From Oscillospiraceae bacterium (GTDB taxonomy: Bacteria > Bacillota > Clostridia > Oscillospirales > Ruminococcaceae): 64,000 nt of DNA. Of this stretch, positions 35,338 to 42,860 are shown piece by piece (the stretch's first letter is position 1; every line of letters begins with the position of its first letter). The stretch covers positions 372,001 to 436,000 of the forward strand of contig JAFRTG010000021.1 in assembly GCA_017427265.1 (NCBI GenBank), given 5' to 3'. A program made the translations under genes and the position numbers. Below the pieces are notes generated by a model. It was given only the letters and a program-made list of their open reading frames with translations, was not told where the DNA came from and did no database searches.

Positions 35338-36375
35338 ATGGAACTGCAATCCTGTTTTTCACCGGAAGGGGCGCTGCTCGGCTCCCCGCAGAACACCGCA
35401 GCAATCGGCACGGAGGCCGGGCTGCGCGAAGCAATGATGACCGGACAGCGTCTTGAGGCGCGGGTCCGGGTCTGTGACGGCGGGCACAATCTGCATGTGG
35501 AGCTGCCGTGTATGCGCGGGCTGATTCCGCGGTCGGAGGGCGCGCTTGGCATCAGCGAGGGGACGACGCGGGACATCGCGCTGATTTCCCGCGTCAACAA
35601 GCCGGTGTGCTTTTCGGTGCTGCGGATCGAGCACAGCGAGGACGGCACGCCGTATGCTGTTTTATCGCGGCGTCTGCAGCAGGAACACTGCCGCGACGGA
35701 TACATCAGCCGGCTGCAGCCGGGGGACGTGATACCGGCGCGTGTGACGCATCTTGCACCGTTCGGGTGTTTTGTGGATATCGGCTGCGGGGTGCCGTCGC
35801 TGATTCCGATTGATGCGATATCGGTCTCGCGGATTTCGCATCCGGCAGACCGGTTCCGCGTGGGCGAAGAAATCCGCGTGATGGTCAAGGGCTTTGAGAA
35901 CGGCCGGATTCTGCTGACGCATAAAGAGCTGCTCGGCACATGGGAGGAGAATGCGGCGTGCTTTTCGCCGGGCGAAACGGTCGCGGGCATTGTGCGTTCC
36001 GTGGAGGATTACGGCGTGTTTATTGAGCTGGCGCCGAATCTGGCGGGATTGGCAGATCTGCGGCCGGATGTCCGGGCGGGGCAGCATGCGAGCGTGTACA
36101 TCAAAAGCATAGTGCCGGACAGGATGAAGATCAAGCTGGCGATTGTAGATGTATTTGACGAAGCAGCGGTGCCGCCGCCCGTGCATTATTTCTTCAGCGG
36201 CGACCATATGGACGAGTGGGTATATACGCCGCCGCAGGCCAAGCGCCGCATCGCCACTTACTTTTCCTCCGAACGAACGGGCGGGGAGCCTCCGCGGGCA
36301 TTTTCCTTCGGGCGGGCAGTGCCCGCTCCCATTTCCCTCCGGGCGCCGGCAGCGGAGGACTCCCAATCAACTTAA
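35338..36375 (+). CDS. S1 RNA-binding domain protein with repeat-derived tail
   Basis: 345 aa. At least two S1-like OB folds are visible: about 130-200 (QPGDVIPARVTHLAPFGCFV ... RILLTHKELLGTW) and about 208-270 (PGETVAGIVRSVEDYGVFIE). The N-terminal 120 residues resemble the degenerate S1 domain of ribosomal-protein-S1-like proteins. It probably binds RNA or ribosomes in the cytoplasm. ATG 35338 has TTGGAGG 5 nt upstream. The last about 35 residues run into repeat DNA; the final RAVPAPISLRAPAAEDSQ is homologous to the tail of HydE, which is otherwise unrelated. Confidence 0.85.
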   Translation: MELQSCFSPEGALLGSPQNTAAIGTEAGLREAMMTGQRLEARVRVCDGGHNLHVELPCMRGLIPRSEGALGISEGTTRDIALISRVNKPVCFSVLRIEHSEDGTPYAVLSRRLQQEHCRDGYISRLQPGDVIPARVTHLAPFGCFVDIGCGVPSLIPIDAISVSRISHPADRFRVGEEIRVMVKGFENGRILLTHKELLGTWEENAACFSPGETVAGIVRSVEDYGVFIELAPNLAGLADLRPDVRAGQHASVYIKSIVPDRMKIKLAIVDVFDEAAVPPPVHYFFSGDHMDEWVYTPPQAKRRIATYFSSERTGGEPPRAFSFGRAVPAPISLRAPAAEDSQST

Positions 36376-36610
36376 TACACGCCGCTGGCGCGGCTTCTTA
36401 GGGCGCACCTCTTCCCATGCTAAATCTCGCCATGGGGGATAAAATATCCCCCAAACTAAAGTTTTTGATCGACCTTTTTTCAAAAAGGTCGCGGGTTCTT
36501 AGGGCAGAGCCCTAAGTCGCTCTCCGCAGAGAGCGAAACTCCCCATCGTCAGGCGCACCGCAATCCGCGGCACCCGCAGCGCATAGAAGCTGACGGCAGT
36601 CAGATTCGAG
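36310..36610 (+). repeat. Module A, short linker and deleted module B (B4)
   Basis: Module A (36310-36425) overlaps the 3' end of the S1 gene. A linker of about 25 bp is followed by B4 (36448-36610). In B4 stem 1 is GACCTTTTTTCAAAAAGGTC and stem 2 is CTTAGGGCAGAGCCCTAAG, both different from B2 but paired. The central hairpins (the AAACGATCC stem to the GCGAATC stem) are missing. Confidence 0.83.
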
Positions 36611-36612
36611 TA

Positions 36613-36735
36613 ATGCGGGATGCAGGTTCCAAAGGGCGGCAGCCGTTTGAGCAATGTGGGTTACAGGTTCCAAAGGCCGGCAGCCCTTTGAGCACTGCGG
36701 GCTACAGAATTCAAAGGGTGGCAACGGAGCTCCCC
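36613..36735 (+). repeat. 41-bp tandem repeat, about three units
   Basis: Units start at 36613, 36654 and 36695, each (A/C)TG(C/T)GGG(A/C/T)T then CAGGTTCCAAAGGGCGGCAG. The third unit merges into module A sequence. The same unit, reversed, is found at the window's left end. Confidence 0.85.
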
Positions 36736-36770
36736 CAGTCAGCCAATTTCACGTCCTTTCCTCACCTGAT

Positions 36771-36813
36771 GGCTCCCCTGAAAGGGGAGCTGTCAGCGAA
36801 ACTGACTGAGGGG
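36771..36813 (+). repeat. Module C palindromic repeat
   Basis: GGCTCCCCTGAAAGGGGAGC, then GTCAGC-GAAA-CTGAC and GAGGGG. The second stem differs from the 25.2-kb copy (GTCTGC/GCAGAC) but still pairs. Confidence 0.8.
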
Positions 36814-36839
36814 TTTGCACCCTCAAAACTGAAAGCTCA

Positions 36840-37090
36840 CCGGTCAGTCAGGCAGTGTCTGCTTCCATTTTCCTCCGGATGCCGGCAGCGGAGGACTCCC
36901 AATCAACTTAATACACGCCGCTAAACGCGGCTGCGGGCAGTGCCCGCTTCCAATTCCCTCCGGGCGCCGGCAGCGGAGAACTCTCAATCAACTTAATACA
37001 CGCCGCTGGCGCGGCTTCTTAGGGCGCACCTCTTCCCATGCTAAAGCTCGCCGTCGGCAGTTCCGACAGCCATTTCCCTTCGGCGGCCGC
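36840..37090 (+). repeat. Further module A copies
   Basis: Two consecutive A copies (about 36850-36936 and 36933-37045) and a last fragment starting CCGTCGGCAGTTCCGACAGCC. They are joined head to tail. Nothing else is seen between here and spoVM except a short spacer (37091-37230). Confidence 0.8.
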
Positions 37091-37243
37091 CGACCCTTTG
37101 AACACGCAACGGAACACTCCTCCTGCAACCGGCGCCGGATAACACCCCGTAAACAAAAAATACGCAGAAAAACCCTTTCCGATGCACCGATCCGCGTTGT
37201 GCGGCATATGATGCAATATCAAACAACGGGGAGGGAATCGCTG

Positions 37244-37342
37244 ATGAAAGTCGTCGTAATCCGCAGTCCGCGCCTGCTGGCAGGCCTGTTCCGGCTGATG
37301 TTCCATATGAACCGGGAAAGCGGCACAGAACATTTCGCATAA
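37244..37342 (+). CDS. spoVM: Stage V sporulation protein M (SpoVM)
   Basis: A 32-aa amphipathic protein, KVVVIRSPRLLAGLFRLMF after the start Met, matching the SpoVM pattern (MKxYTIKLPKFLGGxVR in Bacillus; MKVVVIKSPK-type in Clostridia). SpoVM sits on the positively curved forespore membrane and anchors the SpoIVA coat base. GGGGAGGG lies 8 nt before ATG 37244. The conserved Pro-9 is present. The C-terminus is 6 residues longer than in B. subtilis. The gene is 30 bp upstream of the carboxypeptidase-like gene. Confidence 0.9.
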   Translation: MKVVVIRSPRLLAGLFRLMFHMNRESGTEHFA

Positions 37343-37372
37343 TAATTGCGGGTACAAGAAAGGAGCCATGCA

Positions 37373-38488
37373 ATGAAGCTCATCGGTCTGATTGCCGCGC
37401 TGCTGACTGCGGCGGCCGTATCTCTGCGCGGGTTTGCGGCAGAGGAACCGCAGCATACCTTTGTGACGGCGCTGACGGAGGCGCAGACCGGAACGCTGCT
37501 CGCCGGAACCGAGCCGGAAACACCGGTGCCTGCCGGTACGCAGACCAAGCTGATGACCGTTTATCTCACAGCGGAAGCGGTTGCAGCGGGACAATTCACA
37601 GCGGAGACAGCGCTGACGGTTCCGCCGGCTGCAGAGCATCTGCCCGGCGCGACCGTCTGGCTGCGCGCAGGCGAACAGATGACGGTTCTTGACCTGCTGA
37701 AAGCGGTCATCATCGGCAATGCGAATGATGCCTGTATGACGCTTGCCTGCGCGCTTTCCGGATCGGAGGCGGCATTTGTTCCGGAAATGAATGCCGCCGC
37801 CTTTGTGCTTGGAATGCGGAATACGCATTTTGCCGACTGCACCGGCATATCGGCAGAAAACCGCACGACAGCGGCCGATCTGGCGCAGCTCTGCCGTGCG
37901 CTGCTTGTCTATGACTGGCTGACGCCGGTTTTTACGGCTTGGCAGGACGATCTGCGCGGCGGAGAAACCGCGCTTGTCACGGAGAACCGCCTTGTGCGGA
38001 CATATGAAGGAATTCTCGGCCTGAAGGCAGGACACGGCGGCGAAAGCGGCTATACGCTGACATTGGCAGCGGAACGGGACGGCCTGCGGATGATTGCAGT
38101 CGTGCTGGGCTGCGATGACGCTGACGAGCGTTTTGCCTGCGGCAAGGAGCTGCTCTCGAAGGGCTTTTCGGGCTATACGGTCACCACACCGGATTTTTCC
38201 GCAGAGTTTCTGCGGCCGCTGCGGGTACGCCGCGGAACAGAGGAGGCGGTTCTGCCGGAGACCGGAGATCTGCTTGCGGCAGCGATTCCGAAGGGCGGAA
38301 CAATCAGCTGCGTGACCGTTCTGCCGGCCTATGCGGAGGCACCTGTCAGACGCGGCGCGAAGCTCGGAACGGCAGCGTTTTACTGTGACGATACGCTGCT
38401 GTTTGAGACGCCGCTGACGGCTGCTGCGGATGTCCCGCGGCGCGGCTTCCGGGAGACGCTGCAAATGTTGATCCGCGCGCTGATCTGA
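37373..38488 (+). CDS. S11 (DacF-like) D,D-carboxypeptidase homologue lacking catalytic motifs
   Basis: 371 aa with signal peptide 1-22 and the overall S11 plan, including the C-terminal beta domain (about 265-350). All three active-site motifs are altered. SxxK reads T56-QTK (PAGTQTKLMT instead of PASTTKIMT), SxN reads N116-AN, and KTG reads K218-AG. The surrounding family sequence is intact (LKAGHGGESGYTLT, GNANDACMTLA), so it is a true homologue but probably not a penicillin-binding enzyme. It follows spoVM directly, suggesting a cell-envelope or spore role. ATG 37373 has AAAGGAG 7 nt upstream. Confidence 0.88.
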   Translation: MKLIGLIAALLTAAAVSLRGFAAEEPQHTFVTALTEAQTGTLLAGTEPETPVPAGTQTKLMTVYLTAEAVAAGQFTAETALTVPPAAEHLPGATVWLRAGEQMTVLDLLKAVIIGNANDACMTLACALSGSEAAFVPEMNAAAFVLGMRNTHFADCTGISAENRTTAADLAQLCRALLVYDWLTPVFTAWQDDLRGGETALVTENRLVRTYEGILGLKAGHGGESGYTLTLAAERDGLRMIAVVLGCDDADERFACGKELLSKGFSGYTVTTPDFSAEFLRPLRVRRGTEEAVLPETGDLLAAAIPKGGTISCVTVLPAYAEAPVRRGAKLGTAAFYCDDTLLFETPLTAAADVPRRGFRETLQMLIRALI

Positions 38489-38629
38489 CACGGAACAGCC
38501 GCAGTATTTCAGATCCGAAGTCGAAAATGCAGTTTTTTGGCCGGGCTTTTTTCAAAAAGCGCCCGAAGCGGATACTTCTTTTTATAAATCTCCAATCTCC
38601 GATTGGCCGCGCCTGCGACGGAATTTCTA
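38489..38629 (+). terminator. Possible terminator after the S11 homologue
   Basis: CGGGC-TTTTT ... AAAAA-GCGCCCG pairing at about 38547-38575, then a T-rich stretch. It is an imperfect hairpin; nothing else is recognised here. Confidence 0.45.
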
Positions 38630-38659
38630 TTGACAGTGCAGCGGCGTTTGTGCTATAAT
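38630..38659 (+). promoter_or_regulatory. Promoter of the 38.8-kb gene
   Basis: TTGACA (38630-38635), 18 bp, TATAAT (38654-38659). The sequence TTGACAGTGCAGC ... TGCTATAATTGTT is shared with the 18.7-kb promoter. The leader of about 150 nt to the gene is unusually long. Confidence 0.88.
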
Positions 38660-38811
38660 TGTTGCGAACGAAGTTCCCCCTGCGTGCAGGCGCCGGCGGG
38701 CAGTACACGCCTCCGATGATCGAAAGCATTCCGGCAGCGTATTGAAAAACAGAGCCTGTCCGCTTCCGCAGTTGTATGCGAGAAATCGGAATTTGCCGTG
38801 AGGAAATTGAA

Positions 38812-39198
38812 TTGAAAAGAAAAACAAGAACGATTACAGTCAATCATCAGCAATACGTTTGGTGGTATACATTTCATGATAACATGGCATCCGTCATCAT
38901 TTCGCCTGTGCATGATAAAACCGCAGCGATCACAATTCAATTTGCAAATAAATCATTTCCATTTCAAAGTGATGATACCCCGATCACAATCGGTTATTTT
39001 CCTGAATATATCACGATAGAAAAGGATCATGAAGCGGAATGCTTGAAAACATTAAGCCCCCGTATGGTCAATCTGATTTTGAATCACGTTTCTGCTGATT
39101 CTTTCAAATGCAGAAATCATATTGTTTATGATGCTTTTGACTTCTTTGCAGATATGGGATATACCGTTACAGATATGAAAACGGGAATATATTGGTAG
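38812..39198 (+). CDS. Hypothetical protein
   Basis: About 128 aa, soluble, with aromatic-rich strands (YVWWYTFHDN, DAFDFFADMGYTV) and no membrane segment. TTG 38812 is chosen because GAGG lies 8 nt upstream; the upstream ATG (38776) has no ribosome site. The base composition is clearly more AT-rich than its neighbours, which may indicate horizontal transfer. It ends at the bidirectional-looking terminator at 39245. No family is recognised. Confidence 0.6.
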   Translation: MKRKTRTITVNHQQYVWWYTFHDNMASVIISPVHDKTAAITIQFANKSFPFQSDDTPITIGYFPEYITIEKDHEAECLKTLSPRMVNLILNHVSADSFKCRNHIVYDAFDFFADMGYTVTDMKTGIYW

Positions 39199-39244
39199 TG
39201 CAATGGGCTTGATTGATCTGACGCAGCATGAAGAAAAACACAAT

Positions 39245-39274
39245 GCCCCGAAGCAGCTTGACATGCTTCGGGGC
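39245..39274 (-). terminator. Terminator (GCCCCGAAGCA family), oriented leftward
   Basis: GCCCCGAAGCA/TGCTTCGGGGC, 11-bp perfect stem. On the minus strand it is followed by ATTGTGTTTTTC, the same flank as in the 27383 copy. It ends the 39332 gene and may also stop the rightward one. Confidence 0.88.
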
Positions 39275-39331
39275 AAACCCTTTATATGAGAATGCGGCGA
39301 TGACAGCGCAGGGGCATGCTTATACCGGCTG

Positions 39332-39598
39332 TCAGAAGAAATCGTCCGTTTCCTGCAGATCCAGATATTCGCGGAAATCCGCAAAGCAATCGCTGCAGAC
39401 GCAGGTTTCCGCATCCGCTGTGAGAAACCACACCTGATTCCGCGGGATCGGCTCTGCGGGCATCTGTTCGAGACAGAAAGCGCAGTGCCGCTTTCCGGGA
39501 AACCGCCGGTTGATCTCATTGCTTGTCATCGGTTCGAGAAACTGCCCGCGCAGGGCATCGCCGCCGCACAGCAGCCGCCAGTCGTCCTGTTCCATCAT
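39332..39598 (-). CDS. Small Cys-rich (zinc-knuckle) protein
   Basis: 88 aa with two knuckles, HCAFC (about residue 38) and CVCSDC (about residue 70), suggesting one bound zinc. It has an acidic, aromatic C-terminus. ATG 39598 has GAGG 6 nt upstream; ATG 39595 is an alternative. It is monocistronic with a consensus promoter. The family is not recognised. Confidence 0.75.
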   Translation of the reverse strand: MMEQDDWRLLCGGDALRGQFLEPMTSNEINRRFPGKRHCAFCLEQMPAEPIPRNQVWFLTADAETCVCSDCFADFREYLDLQETDDFF

Positions 39599-39652
39599 AC
39601 TGCACCTCAGAGGCAGGCATCCGCTCCGGAAATCCTGCTTTTTGTTATCTGT

Positions 39653-39681
39653 ATTATACCGTAAAACGCACTGCTTGTCAA
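39653..39681 (-). promoter_or_regulatory. Promoter of the small Cys-rich gene
   Basis: Minus strand TTGACA (39681-39676), 17 bp, TATAAT (39658-39653). Confidence 0.92.
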
Positions 39682-39784
39682 TCCGCAGACTTTGACAGCG
39701 CAGTGATGAAATTTGCACGATTTAGGCAATATGTTCAAAAGAAAAGAAGAATTTTGGTGTTATTGCCAAAAAGGCGGAAAGCAC

Positions 39785-39813
39785 TTGCAATCTTTGGGAA
39801 ACTATAGTAAAAT
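39785..39813 (+). promoter_or_regulatory. Promoter of pgi
   Basis: TTGCAA (39785-39790), 17 bp, TAAAAT (39808-39813). The leader is about 115 nt. Confidence 0.72.
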
Positions 39814-39933
39814 AGAAGTGTATAAGTGCTGCTGCTGACTTTTTCCTGCGGAAACAGAAATGCAGAGGCGTTTATTCTCCCTTCCGTGCAGGGCTCAGGC
39901 ACGGGAAATAACAAGTGTGGAGGAACATTTAAC

Positions 39934-41268
39934 ATGGCTTTGAAGCTGAATAAAAGCTATCTTTCTGCTTTTCTCGGTGACGAGGAACTGAAAGGGATCG
40001 CCGTTCAGACGGAAGCTGCAGCAAAGGTACTGCACGAAAAGAGCGGTCTCGGCAGCGATTTTCTCGGCTGGCTGACACTGCCGACCGACTATGATAAGGC
40101 GGAGTTTGCACGCATTCAGGCTGCTGCTGCGCGGATCAAGGAGCAGGCGGATGTGCTGATCGTGATCGGCATCGGCGGTTCCTATCTCGGTGCGCGTGCA
40201 GCGATCGAGCTGCTCAAGTCGCCGTTCTATAATAATATGAAAAAGGATACCCCTGACATCTATTATGTCGGAAACAACATTTCCCCGACCTATCTGAACG
40301 AAGTGCTGTCGATCTGCGAGGGCAGAGACATTGCGGTCAATGTCATCTCGAAGTCCGGCACGACGACCGAGCCTGCACTCGCATTCCGCATCTTCAAGAA
40401 GCTGCTGGAGGAGAAGTACGGCAAGGATGAGGCGAGAAAGCGCATCTACTGCACGACCGACAAGGCACGCGGTACGCTGAAGAATCTCGCAGATGCAGAG
40501 GGTTACGAGAGCTTTGTCATTCCGGATGATGTCGGCGGGCGTTTTTCTGTCCTGACCGCTGTCGGCCTGCTGCCGATCGCTGCTGCCGGCTGCGACATCG
40601 AAAAGCTGATGGCCGGCGCTGCTGCCGCACAGAAGGCTTATACCGCACCGTTCGCTGAGAACGACTGCTATCAGTACGCAGCCCTGCGCAACATCTTCTA
40701 CCGCAAGGGCAAGGCTGTGGAAATGGTCGTCAGCTACGATCCTTCCATGACCATGATGAACGAGTGGTACAAGCAGCTCTACGGCGAATCCGAGGGCAAG
40801 GACAACAAGGGTCTGTTCCCGTCCTCTGCAATCTTCTCCACCGATCTGCATTCGATGGGTCAGTATATCCAGGACGGCGCAAGACTGCTGTTCGAGACCG
40901 TCATCGACATCAAGACCCCGAAGCAGGATCTCTATCTGGAAGCAGATGCGGAGAATGCCGACGGCCTGAACTTCCTGACCGGTCAGAACATGAGCATCGT
41001 CAACCGCCGCGCACTGGAGGGCACCATCCTCGCACATACCGAGGGCGGCGTTCCGAACATCGTGCTTGAGCTTGACGATACCGCTGAGGAATCCCTCGGC
41101 TGGCTGATTTACTTCTTCGAGAAGGCCTGCGCGGTTTCCGGCTATATGCTCGGCGTCAACCCGTTCAATCAGCCCGGCGTCGAAAGCTATAAGAAGAATA
41201 TGTTCGCACTGCTCGGCAAGCCCGGCTATGAGGACATGAAGGCCGCACTGGAAGCGAAGCTGCACTAA
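39934..41268 (+). CDS. pgi: Glucose-6-phosphate isomerase
   Basis: 444 aa, the short clostridial/bacillary form. It interconverts glucose-6-P and fructose-6-P in glycolysis. Family marks: [15 protein letters not shown] (about 75-89), [14 protein letters not shown] (about 138-151), [14 protein letters not shown] (about 193-206) and the catalytic-Lys region near the end ([12 protein letters not shown]). ATG 39934 has GGAGG 9 nt upstream. The next gene follows after 87 bp with no terminator. Confidence 0.97.
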   Translation: MALKLNKSYLSAFLGDEELKGIAVQTEAAAKVLHEKSGLGSDFLGWLTLPTDYDKAEFARIQAAAARIKEQADVLIVIGIGGSYLGARAAIELLKSPFYNNMKKDTPDIYYVGNNISPTYLNEVLSICEGRDIAVNVISKSGTTTEPALAFRIFKKLLEEKYGKDEARKRIYCTTDKARGTLKNLADAEGYESFVIPDDVGGRFSVLTAVGLLPIAAAGCDIEKLMAGAAAAQKAYTAPFAENDCYQYAALRNIFYRKGKAVEMVVSYDPSMTMMNEWYKQLYGESEGKDNKGLFPSSAIFSTDLHSMGQYIQDGARLLFETVIDIKTPKQDLYLEADAENADGLNFLTGQNMSIVNRRALEGTILAHTEGGVPNIVLELDDTAEESLGWLIYFFEKACAVSGYMLGVNPFNQPGVESYKKNMFALLGKPGYEDMKAALEAKLH

Positions 41269-41355
41269 TCATCAGTTACGTTCCCAAAATCCATGCCGTT
41301 TTTCCGCAGCCGCGGAAGAACGCCACGAATTTGAAATAACGAAGGGAGAATTACC

Positions 41356-41775
41356 ATGATTCAAGTAATTACCGGAAAAAGAGGCTCTGGCAAGACGAAG
41401 ATCCTGCTGGGCATGATCGACGACGCGGTGAAGGCTTCCACCGGCGATATCATCTGCATTGAAAAGTGCATGAAGCTGACCTACAGTGTCAACCACAAGG
41501 TTCGCCTTGTGGACGCTGAGCGCTACAACATCAACGGCTTTGATATGTTCTACGGCTTTGTGGCAGGCGTGCTCGCAGGCAATTACGATATCAAAGAGGT
41601 CTTTGTGGACGGTATCCTCAAGATCGGCGGCAGAAACTATGACGAGCTCGGCAAGCTGCTCGAAATGCTCGACATTCTGACCGGCGACGATGTCCAGATG
41701 GTCTTCACCGTCTCTGAGGATAAGGAGAATCTGCCGGAGTCTGTGCTCAAATACCTGATTCCGCAGGCCGACTGA
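41356..41775 (+). CDS. Small P-loop ATPase-like protein
   Basis: 139 aa. A clear Walker A, GKRGSGKT (7-14), opens the protein and a Walker-B-like strand VFVDGI (about 83) follows, so it should bind ATP or GTP. Similar short proteins are often labelled twitching-motility (PilT-like) in Clostridia, but the length is far too short for PilT. The ribosome site GAAGGGAG lies 7 nt before ATG 41356. Its role is unknown; it may share the pgi transcript. Confidence 0.82.
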   Translation: MIQVITGKRGSGKTKILLGMIDDAVKASTGDIICIEKCMKLTYSVNHKVRLVDAERYNINGFDMFYGFVAGVLAGNYDIKEVFVDGILKIGGRNYDELGKLLEMLDILTGDDVQMVFTVSEDKENLPESVLKYLIPQAD

Positions 41776-41815
41776 GAAAAAAATTAGCGGAAATATCCAC
41801 AATTTCTTGGAAGCA

Positions 41816-41844
41816 TTGACAAATCACGGGGTTTTTGGTATAAT
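41816..41844 (+). promoter_or_regulatory. Promoter of yceD-rpmF
   Basis: TTGACA (41816-41821), 17 bp, TATAAT (41839-41844). Confidence 0.92.
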
Positions 41845-41915
41845 CATTCCGTAATGCTATGCGTAAATTGCGATGCATAAATCGCCGCAGAAGATTGAAA
41901 GGCGGGGGATGACCC

Positions 41916-42410
41916 ATGCAGGAAGCGACCGCTGGATACCGGATTTCAATCCGGTCACTGCTGGTGCGTCCGGATGAAAAGCGAACAGTCCGAAAGCAGA
42001 TTGATGCGGATACGGCTGCGCTCTACGGCCTGCCGTGCACGGAACTGCCGGAGATAGACGGCGTTCTTGAAAACCGTGCCGGCGTCCTGATGATGCGTTA
42101 CCGCCTGCGCTGTGTGCCGGAGCTGATCTGTGACCGCTGCCTTTCTCCCGTTGCAATGCAGATTGATGAAACATTCGAGCATGTGATTGTGACGGAAACT
42201 GCTTCCGAGGAGAATGACGCCGAATATCTGTTGGCACCGGATGCGATGCTGGATCTCGCAGAGGTCGCCATGACAGACCTGCGTCTGTCTATGCCGACAA
42301 AAACGCTGTGCAGTCCGGACTGTAAAGGTCTGTGCCCTGTCTGCGGCAAAAACCGCAACGACGGTGACTGCGGCTGCAGCTCTGCGGATATTACACTGGA
42401 TTTTCAGTAA
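41916..42410 (+). CDS. yceD: DUF177/YceD family protein (23S rRNA accumulation)
   Basis: 164 aa. The YceD pattern is present: CDRCLSPVAMQID (about 73-85), then CSPDCKGLCPVCGKNRN near the end with four zinc-type Cys. The family is linked to 23S rRNA accumulation and almost always precedes rpmF, as here (42 bp gap). ATG 41916 is preceded by GGCGGGGG. Confidence 0.93.
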   Translation: MQEATAGYRISIRSLLVRPDEKRTVRKQIDADTAALYGLPCTELPEIDGVLENRAGVLMMRYRLRCVPELICDRCLSPVAMQIDETFEHVIVTETASEENDAEYLLAPDAMLDLAEVAMTDLRLSMPTKTLCSPDCKGLCPVCGKNRNDGDCGCSSADITLDFQ

Positions 42411-42452
42411 GGCAGTCAACATTACGCAATATTTTATAAGGAGGTGCCGACA

Positions 42453-42638
42453 ATGGCAGTACCGAAGGGAAAAGTTTCCAAAGCAAGACGCAATACTCGC
42501 CGCTCCGCTGTCAGCAAGCTGACAATGCCCGCAATGAGCACTTGCTCCAACTGCGGCGCAATCAAAGCGCCCCACAAGGTTTGCAAGCAGTGCGGATTCT
42601 ATAAGGGCGTTGCTGTGCTCAAGATCGAAGAGGACTAA
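42453..42638 (+). CDS. rpmF: Ribosomal protein bL32
   Basis: 61 aa with the bL32 start AVPKGKVSKARRNTRRS and a zinc form with CSNC and CKQC knuckles. AAGGAGG is 8 nt before ATG 42453. A strong terminator follows. Confidence 0.97.
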   Translation: MAVPKGKVSKARRNTRRSAVSKLTMPAMSTCSNCGAIKAPHKVCKQCGFYKGVAVLKIEED

Positions 42639-42671
42639 TCTTCAGGTTTTGTAAACAAGCGTATTGCAAAG

Positions 42672-42706
42672 AGGGGAGAGGGACAAGACTGTGCTTCTCC
42701 CCTTTT
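42672..42706 (+). terminator. Terminator after rpmF
   Basis: AGGGGAGA/TCTCCCCT stem followed by TTTTC. The remaining 150 bp to the next gene hold a small GGAGG/CCTCC palindrome and nothing else. Confidence 0.88.
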
Positions 42707-42860
42707 CGTGTTTGCGGATGTGGCGAAGGAGTAACGCGGCCGCGGGTGCGGGATGACCGCTGTGTCATGGGGTATCTTCGGCGATTTCGGAGGTGCAATT
42801 CCTCCCATCCGTATTTTTATCTGCAAATTCAGGTGAAGCACGAAAGGACGGAGATCGGTT

